A stretch of 64,000 bases of DNA, taken from Gnetum montanum. Lineage: Eukaryota; Streptophyta; Gnetopsida; Gnetales; Gnetaceae. Every line of letters begins with the position of its first letter. The stretch's first letter is position 1. Below the pieces are notes generated by a model, which searched no databases, was not told the origin of the DNA, and saw only the letters and a program-made list of their open reading frames with translations. The position numbers and the translations under genes were made by a program. Where the stretch lies: NCBI GenBank assembly GCA_015680685.1, contig MNCI01037638.1, positions 69,307 to 133,306 of the forward strand. Reading direction: 5' to 3'. Shown piece after piece: positions 56,733 through 64,000 of this stretch.

Positions 56733-57693
56733 GGACTCCATTCCATTCTCTTCTCCTCATCATTCTTTCTTCATGTTCCACCTCATTTCCGGTTGTATCG
56801 GTAGTCTATATTTTGGTTTATACATTGTTTTCTTTTTGGTAAATTCTTATGGTTAAGACTTTAACTCTTACTTCCAAATGACATTTTTAGAGCCTACAGA
56901 CTCTTTGAATGTGGGATTGTTAGGGCATTAAGGGCATGAGCCTGCTTTGGGGAGGACCCACTGGCATTCCTATTTGGTGCATCAATTAACTTCTTTCCCT
57001 TAAACATTTCCGCAATCAACATTTATTTTGTTCATTTCCACCTTTGACATCCATTTTATTGGCGTTGCCATTGTTTCTTTTTCTCCATCTTTTTTATTCC
57101 TTATATTTTTCCATTCTATCACTACTGGAGGCTCGCTCTTAGTCATGGGGGTCCTAGTCCAATTTTTTTCAATTTTCTCCTAACCCCTACACCTTTGGTA
57201 GTCACCAATGTTATATCTCCAGAATTTATATTAGCCATATCACAACTCAGCCAATAAACCGTACACCGAGGCAAGGTATTAATTACATTGTGATTTATTT
57301 ATCCTTGCTAATATGAGACTATGTTGTGTGTAGATGGCAATCATACAACAATGGACTAGTGCTGGAGAAAACACTTAGGATGGACTGGTGCTAGAACTAT
57401 ATGCAAGGAACAAGATTGATGGTGTGGTTATGGATGGACAACAGAAGGTGCAATTTTGGCATCGGCAGCAATACATCTTCTTCTTCTCTCTCAGCTGCCA
57501 AATAAGGCTAGATGTCAAATGTGTATAGTGTTCACTCTTGAGGTCATAAACACTAATATTGCCATGTATTGTAATGATGATCCATTCACATGTCATCCCA
57601 TTCACCATTAGTGTCATTCAAGTCAATAATCCCATACCTTCCCAATATTTTGTAAGGAACTCGAGGATAAGTTTTCATTTAGTTATGGGGATA
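56733..57693 (+). mobile_element. W2 part 2: sequence upstream of the W2 3' LTR
   Basis: Resumes W2 after the G insertion and matches the reverse complement of 10,904-11,872. No conserved frame. It ends in AGTTATGGGGATA, the likely polypurine tract, before the LTR. Confidence 0.75.
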
Positions 57694-58482
57694 TGATGAG
57701 CCACGATATCACGTACGTGATAGCGCATACGTGATATCACTTCCCATCTCATTTTCTATAAATAAGAGGCAGCTTCCCTTGTTTTAGGGAGTTAGAATTA
57801 GACCCTTAGCTAAACTCTTGTAGTTTTACCATTCTAGAGTTAGAATAATTCCTGTGTGCCCACAGTAGGAGTCATAAAGTGAGCGGATCTTTATTCGAGC
57901 AATTTGTACCTGAGTACACATTTGTGTACGGCAATAAAGACGAACTTTGTGATAAACCTTGCAGCATACATATTAAGCTAAATAGTAATTAATTATTTTT
58001 GAATGTTTAAATGCTTTCCTAGTTATTTAATCTCTCTCTCAACCCTTGATCCTCCTAGTTAAGTACACTTAGTACGACTGCTTCGAGCATGTGTAGCACT
58101 TGATAACCTAGTAACGATTAACATTTGGTAATCCCAGCAACATTGTACTGGTTCAGGATGTGTATGGCAAGTGGGAACGGATACTAGCATTAGGAACAAT
58201 TACAACTTAGTTAGTAAATAGTTAATGTAATTTAGTCACTTAGTTCTCCTTACCTTCCCCTATTAGCATAAGACATTAAAAAGATAAAAGTTATAAAAAT
58301 CATACACCTCAAGCTTACTTAACCATACAACTATGACAATACAAGTTTGGGAAGACAACGATTGATTAATCTTAAGTATTCCATTAAGGTGCGTAAGCAC
58401 TTAGTCCTTGGAGTTCGACCGGATCACGTGTGAAATGCTCTTATTCGTATGGTTGAGTGTAGGGGTACCTCGCCACTCATCA
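57694..58482 (+). repeat. 3' LTR of W2
   Basis: A 789-bp LTR with TGATGAG and CTCATCA ends. Inverted relative to 10,076-10,903. A near-perfect palindrome GATATCACGTACGTGATA is at 57,705-57,722 and TATAAATA at 57,757-57,764. The homology to W1 stops exactly at the LTR end, where Z gag begins. Confidence 0.85.
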
Positions 58483-60250
58483 ATTAAGGTGATGGACTTT
58501 TACCAGGACGACCCCATAAGTACTATGGTACCATCCTTGATCCTTCCAACTAGGGTTCCATTATCTCAACTCACCAAGAACAATGGTGAAGGCAACCCCA
58601 ATGTGCACTTGATTACATTCATGTCTAAGTGCTTGCTTTTGCAAGTACGATTGAATGCTATCATGTGTGTCTTCCCCATGTCTCTTATTGGCAAGGCCTT
58701 AGACTGGTACCATTCATTACCCAGGGCCTCAACCTCCTCCCTAGAGGATCCCCCTAGCTATTTTGTGACATGCTTTAGGTACAACCTAAAACCTAAAGCA
58801 ACTCTTGACCAATTCATGCACGTCAAGTAGGGGCCCCTAGAGCCTATGGCCAAATTTATCCAACGATTGAGCATCACCTTGCAAGAAATCCACAAGCCAC
58901 TAGTAGAGACTCACCTATTGGCCATTTTCAAGGGTGCAATCAATAACTTCATCAAGTTAAAACTGTACTGCCTGGTCCCAAAGTCTCTTAGCTAAGCCTT
59001 TGCCCAAATGAAGGGCATAGAGGAGGTAGTGCAAGCAAGCAATGACCTAGCCTACGTGGCCTATAGAAACCAACACATGTGTAAGCAAAACAAAATAGTG
59101 GCAATAGTAGCCACACTTGCAAAAGTAGCCAACCGAGGCCCAAAGGCTAAGTAGCCTAAGGCCTCAACACATAAAGCTATTAACTCTAGCCCCACTTGCC
59201 CACATTGGTAGGGGCCACAGTGCAAGCCACTTTATGGCTCTACTTTGAGTGTTATGATTACTCAAAGTACATCCCATTGTCAATAAAATCCTCAGCGTTG
59301 CTAGATCAACTTTTGAAAGTTGAGAAAATTCAATTCAAATGAGTATCGAAAACTACCTGCCAATGACATGACAAGTACTGCAAACTACTAAGGAACCCTA
59401 CCTTAGTAGTACCGAATGAGCCCATGGTCCCACAACATTTCCAACTAGACCAATATTATCATTACCATTAGATGTCCAGTCATAGTATGGACAATTGTTG
59501 AGCTTTGCAGGACGATCTACAAAGAATGATAGAAAGGGGCCAACTGGTGCTCAATGTAACAAACCAATCCAATGTAGACAATGTCCCCTATGTCATAAAC
59601 TCCATTAGCATAGGAGGTAAGTCTAAACCTACATAGCAACCTTTTGTGATCAAGTGCCTCTCAGCAAGGTAAGGATTCCCTTAGCCTCCATAAGTAAGAG
59701 GCCTTCTTTTGTGATCAAAGTACCACCTTGAACACCTACAACACCCTTCATGGTCAAAGTTATACAGCCTTTGTTTGCTAAGATGTTAAACTAGCATGAT
59801 GCTACACCTACAACTACATAACAACCCTTCATCATCAAGATGCCACAACGAGCTAGCCTCGTAGCAACGACTCCTAAACAACTATTGTTTGTCATCAAGG
59901 TATCACAACGTGATGGCCCCTCACCTACCCAAAGCCCAATAGTGAGCAACGTGTCGATCCCTTCTCCTTCAAGGGCTACTCCCACTGGCAACCTAGGTAG
60001 GCCTACCAAATGACAATGTAAGAGGTTGAATGAGCAGCTTGTGACCCCCACAGCCGAGGCAAAGCCCATAACTAGCAAGCCACAATTGAACACTGGGGCC
60101 CCAACCCCCCAGTAGGCTAAACCCACACCCAAGTCCCCTTTGTGAGAGATCTATCTCTCAAGCCATATGGAGGAGGTCAAGGCCAACACAATGGCTAATG
60201 AAAAGGACTTTGCAGCTACATTAGCCTAGGTGAAACAAACGCTCAAGTAG
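58483..60250 (+). pseudogene. gag fragment of element Z, decayed
   Basis: Begins within gag at IKVMDFYQDDPIS (58,487), lacking the N-terminal part because the W2 LTR lies there. Landmarks: GEGNPNVHLITFMSKCLLLQ (58,592), GKALDWYHSLPRASTSSLED (58,690), FIQRLSITLQEIHKPL (58,860) and QASNDLAYVAYRNQHM (59,035). A Y.HYH..SSHSMDNC linker (59,450-59,505) is a decayed knuckle-like motif. At 59,773-59,796 it holds one copy of the GCTAAGATGTTAAACTAGCA motif of the G arrays. Sequence is as close to G as to E. Confidence 0.75.
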
Positions 60251-60870
60251 AAGAACACAATGCTAAGCTTGTATGACTTGGTCATGATCTCATCTGCTCA
60301 CTACAAGTGCTAGCCTAGATGTTGGCCTTCATTCCTATTATAGAGGACATCCCTATAGATGAGAACACTATCTATGTAGTGATCTAGCCTCCTACACCAC
60401 AAGAATTGAGTTCAACATCCCTATCCTTTCAAAACAAAGCAATCAAGGTCAACCTCAAATGAGGGGAGGTCACAACAACTCTATTATCAATTAGCATATG
60501 CATTGGATAGTGCACCATTTGTAGGGTGCACATTGATGATAGTGTGGCAATAAATGTGGTTTTGTACTTCATCATTAATAAGCTAGGCTTGACAGACGAG
60601 ATCAAACCAACCAAAATCACATGTCTAAAATCCTTCAATGGATCACATGTCACCATCAAGGGTACAATCAACATTGCCTTCATGGTAGGGGAGTAGTTCC
60701 CCACCTCTACAGATTTCACAACCATAGCGGAGATGCCAGGCTTCAAGCTAATCCTAAGCTAGCCTTGGCTAGCTCAACTACAGGCTATCTCCTCCCCAAT
60801 CCATCAATAAATCCACCTTCCATATTATTTGATAATTGCAATGCCACACAAAGCTGATCTCACCTATTGC
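60251..60870 (+). pseudogene. Protease fragment of element Z, decayed
   Basis: Landmarks LSLYDLVMIS-like start (60,265), RVHIDDSVAINVVLYFIINK (60,518-60,575; active site DDSV), CLKSFNGSHVTIKGTINIAF (60,630) and LILS*PWLAQLQAISSPIHQ (60,750-60,810). The fragment stops near 60,870; no antisense gene, RT or integrase follows. Confidence 0.7.
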
Positions 60871-61579
60871 ATCGCCCATGTCCAACATCAAGAACCAATT
60901 TTTTGTATTTATTTACTTTTGAATGCATACTAGCAATTTTGATTTCAACAATGCTCCTGCAAATATTGAGAAAAAATATCAATGTAACAAAATTAAACAT
61001 ATGGTAACCAAGAAACTCCACAATCATTTCCGCTATCGATCCATATCTGTTTGCTTGATTTTATAACATGTTTCTTTCATTGTAAAGACTTCAAATGCAT
61101 ATAATGCCAAAAAGATTTGTTCAAGCCATTCATCACAAAAAGGCTCCATAAAATAATAAGTCTCTTCATTCAACCGATGATACAGCACATTAAATTGAAC
61201 ACCGCAGATTAATCTATTGCTCACCGAAGATAAATTTAGAGAAGATTTAAATTTTGTTCAGTTTCATATTGTGAAAAATAAAATGCTCTAGAAGTTCTTC
61301 ACTAAAAATATCCAATAAATCGTTATGCAAGATTTTCATCCTTCAAAGACCGCATTCAACAGCTAGTAGGTGAATAAACCACAAAAATTTGTAAACAAAA
61401 TATCATCTGATATTTTCAACTTTTCTCTATACATGCTTGTCTCTTCTTAACGGAGAATAAGGTATAACAAATAACACGCAAAATACAAATTTGAAACTTC
61501 AGTGTCCCGAACATTCTTCATTCCTGCACAATTTAAGAGAAGCTATACATTATATTAGTACTGGTATAAAAATCTAAAC
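60871..61579. other. AT-rich region, no supported gene
   Basis: A minus-strand frame at 61,033-61,224 looks protein-like (EEDYYFMEP-type composition), but is short and unmatched, so I do not call it. No repeats shared with the rest of the window were seen. Confidence 0.35.
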
Positions 61580-62115
61580 CATTCAATAAAAAAAATCAAG
61601 ATAACAGTTCTTAACATGTAATAAATAGCAAATTGCAGCGTTAAAAAATAAAGCTAGTATTTATAAAATTTTAATTCCCAACATTGCTAAGGATGCACAA
61701 ACTCGAATTTTTATTTAACTGAAAAGTAATTCCAGTTTCATAGCTATTCCCTGATAAGTCCTGCAATTAAAATTGCCTACTTATGCCTACATCTTATCGT
61801 ATGTTAATGATAGTTTTTAAGAATTAGAAAGAAATTACCAATAAATCTCAATTTAGCTCTCCCTATTGATATAAAAAAAGTAACTCTTTAAGAAAACTTC
61901 AACGTAACAGTTTTTGATAGGTGATAAATAACATATTGTAGTAGTAAAAAAAATAAATCTACTATTTATGAAATTTTCATTTCTAGCATGCATAAACTCG
62001 AATTTTTATTCAAGTAAAAAGCAACTCCAATTTCATTGCTGTTCACTAATAAGTAATTACATTGTTTGGTCTTCCAATTAAAATTGTCTACTTATGCCTA
62101 CGTTTTATGGTATGT
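61580..62115. repeat. Tandem duplication of about 280-310 bp
   Basis: Two diverged direct copies, about 61,580-61,820 and 61,885-62,115, share AACAGTT, GCA.AAACTCGAATTTTTAT, CAATTAAAATTG and CTACTTATGCCTAC in the same order. Outside known retrotransposon parts; origin unknown. Confidence 0.65.
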
Positions 62116-62580
62116 GTTGGTGCCAACACTCCCATGCCAACACAGGGCCTTGATTAAATAAGTTCTACTCCATTGATGGTTAAAAATCTTATGGTTTTAG
62201 CTCATTATCTTGTAATGAAACTGGTTGTAAGTTTGAGTCACAATTTAGAAATGACTCAATTCCTCAATAATTATCATGTTGGCCATACATCATAAAATAT
62301 ATCTACAATCATTCTTTGGTTTGACAATCACAGTTAGGTGGGAAACATGATAATTGAGAGAATTTAAAGAACTTACAAAGGAGTTCAATGATGACTTAAG
62401 TGTGACTTTATATACCAACCTTTACCTAACAAGCCAATGAGATTATCACTTATGCAACCTATCAATATCCCTTGTTAATAAAAATAATAATACAAAAATT
62501 AAAAAAAGAAGCAAAGGAGTTAAGGTGTGAAGTGATTGAAAGTTGGTATTCTCAAATACCAGCTATGATACCATCTCCAA
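62116..62580 (-). repeat. LTR-like remnant with tRNA-Met-type primer site
   Basis: It starts with the hairpin TGTTGGTGCCAACA and ends, on the minus strand, in GGAGATGGTATCATAGCTGG, which is close to the plant Met-tRNA primer site TGGTATCAGAGC. No coding sequence is attached. It may be the edge of a Copia or small LTR element; borders are uncertain. Confidence 0.4.
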
Positions 62581-64000
62581 CTATCAATTATTTAGCTTTC
62601 CAGGAGTTTCTTGGTTTGTAACCGTTACTGCCCACTTACGGTGGTCATCCTTGCCACCTTTCCTCCACAAGTTTTCCTGTTTGTCTTGCCTTCAACGCAG
62701 AAGCAAACATTACCTACCACAGCAATGAAAGTTTAGTTGTAATTCAATTTAAAACCACATGATCCTTTTATGGCTAATTTGCAAATGATACACAAAAGAT
62801 GCAAGAAATCCGCACCTTTCCCTGTTCATTTTACTGTGAATGGAGACATGCTTGGTTGGTTTTGGCATGGCAGAGACATCAAGAATTGTAACAGAAAATT
62901 ACAAGGAATCTTTTGAAGCCTCCTTTGCGACTCTAACAAAAATGGTTGTGACACAAGTAGTTGGGAGGTAGCTTCTCGTATGCAGCACGACGAGTGGAGG
63001 ACACTTCTATTAGATGGTGTTGTGAGGATGGTTGCAAGATAGGTTTCAACGGAAACAAAACATGAGATGACACTGCAGTTTTTATTCTCCCATGGAAACA
63101 GAAGTTTCTATTTTTAATAAGTTCTCTCCTGCTACTACATATTTTTGAAGCAGCACATTTCTCTTGCGCCAAGTTCATGCAACCGTCCATTGAGCAACAA
63201 CTGGGGCATGGTTCCTTGTCCTTTTTACGACTGCACATTCCTACAATTGTTACCTACGCATGGGTGGTGGGAGCTATGCATTTCTTTGCCATGTGATCGA
63301 TGGATGTTACAGTGGACATTATGCATAGGTGGTGGCAATGGACATTACAATGGACATTACATGTGAATAGTAATTGCCATGGCCGTTGCACACAGATGGT
63401 GGCTCCTCATGTGCCAAACTGATCCTTATAAATACATATAGAAAAGAGGCCAAACACAAGAAGCAGAAATCTAGCTACAGTGGTGGGATTTTCTCCAAGT
63501 GAAGTCACAGTGGAAAATCCTAGGGTTTTCTCTTATTGTTGTTGCATGTTCAATGGAGGTGGCTCTCCTAGAGGCAATTTGAGATAGAGTAGTGGGTAAA
63601 TTCAACGATCAAAGGTTGTAGGCTCATTAGAAGAAGTGTGCTTCTTGCAAACACTGGTAGGCAAGGTTGTGTCAGAAGTTATCTCATCTGTGCTCGTTTT
63701 GAACTAAGTCATGATTTCATTCTATCATTTTATATTTCTGCAACTAAACTGTGGCCTTTGTGCTATGGATTAAACACAAAACCCATTTTACTTTAGAACT
63801 CAAGTTAATCTTGTCTAAGCTATCAACTATTTCCTGCTTTAATTTCACATTTTATTGATACACAAGTTTTTTTGTTAAAAATTTAAAAAGCAAATGGTTG
63901 TCTTTGTATCAAAATTATCTTGAACTACCTTTTATATTTCCTTGTTAAAATCATTTATCTTATTAGCATTTTTATACATTACAAAACATCACATTACCCT
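62581..64000. other. Unassigned region with a promoter-like segment
   Basis: TATAAATA at 63,427-63,434 is followed by CCTAGGGTTTTCTC (63,520), a pattern common in plant LTR R regions and leaders. At 63,305-63,360 there are several GGACATTA copies. The frames 62,933-63,238 (minus) and 63,145-63,366 (plus) overlap each other and have no recognisable product. The last 400 bp are AT-rich with nothing seen. Confidence 0.35.

Noticed and set aside
61033-61224. Possible host gene exon on the minus strand
   Set aside because: Short, isolated, without splice context or recognisable family.

Overview
The window is nuclear plant DNA made almost entirely of old, nested Ty3/gypsy LTR retrotransposons. 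No intact host gene, rRNA, tRNA or CRISPR array is visible. The plant-type PPT/LTR/TATA architecture, the Athila-like and Tat-like lineages, short GT-AG introns and heavy in-frame decay by stop codons point to a seed plant with a large, repeat-rich, methylated genome. The species cannot be told from the sequence. The '(Y, W, E1, E2, G, Z)' names below are local labels.

Layout: (1) 1-10,903: Y, a decayed Athila-like element on the minus strand (LTRs 284-1154 and 10,076-10,903; protease, RT, RNase H, integrase and a post-integrase ORF, but no recognisable gag). (2) 10,904-12,461: W1, the 3' end of another element of the same LTR family, also minus. Its twin W2 lies inverted at 38,432-39,418 + 56,733-58,482, so a roughly 2.4 kb inverted repeat encloses the middle of the window. 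(3) 12,454-38,431: E1 and E2, two minus-strand copies of one non-autonomous family arranged in tandem, with LTRs at 21,370-23,232, 23,258-25,131 and 36,609-38,431. They carry gag-protease and an antisense gene but no RT or integrase. (4) 39,419-56,732: G, a plus-strand Tat/Ogre-like element with both LTRs, a 5-bp target-site duplication, gag, protease, RT, two RNase H domains and integrase, inserted in W2. (5) 58,483-60,870: Z, a gag-protease fragment of a third related element. (6) 60,870-64,000: AT-rich DNA with a tandem duplication and LTR-like remnants.

The most striking content is an eight-exon gene on the strand opposite gag, lying between the protease and the RT position. It is present in E1 (14,453-17,370), E2 (27,801-31,668) and G (45,337-49,693). 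Exon order, intron positions and phases, and several exon lengths agree between the two element families (exon 2 is 450 nt in all three copies). The predicted product is about 1,060-1,090 residues. Its N-terminal part resembles an FCP1/NIF-type HAD phosphatase fold with eroded catalytic residues, the middle resembles a retrotransposon-associated plant domain, and the C-terminal part is coiled-coil and acidic. In both families the gene is bounded by arrays of one short motif, and recombination between two such arrays could explain how E lost RT and integrase. All copies seen here carry stop codons, so this window holds fossils of the system.
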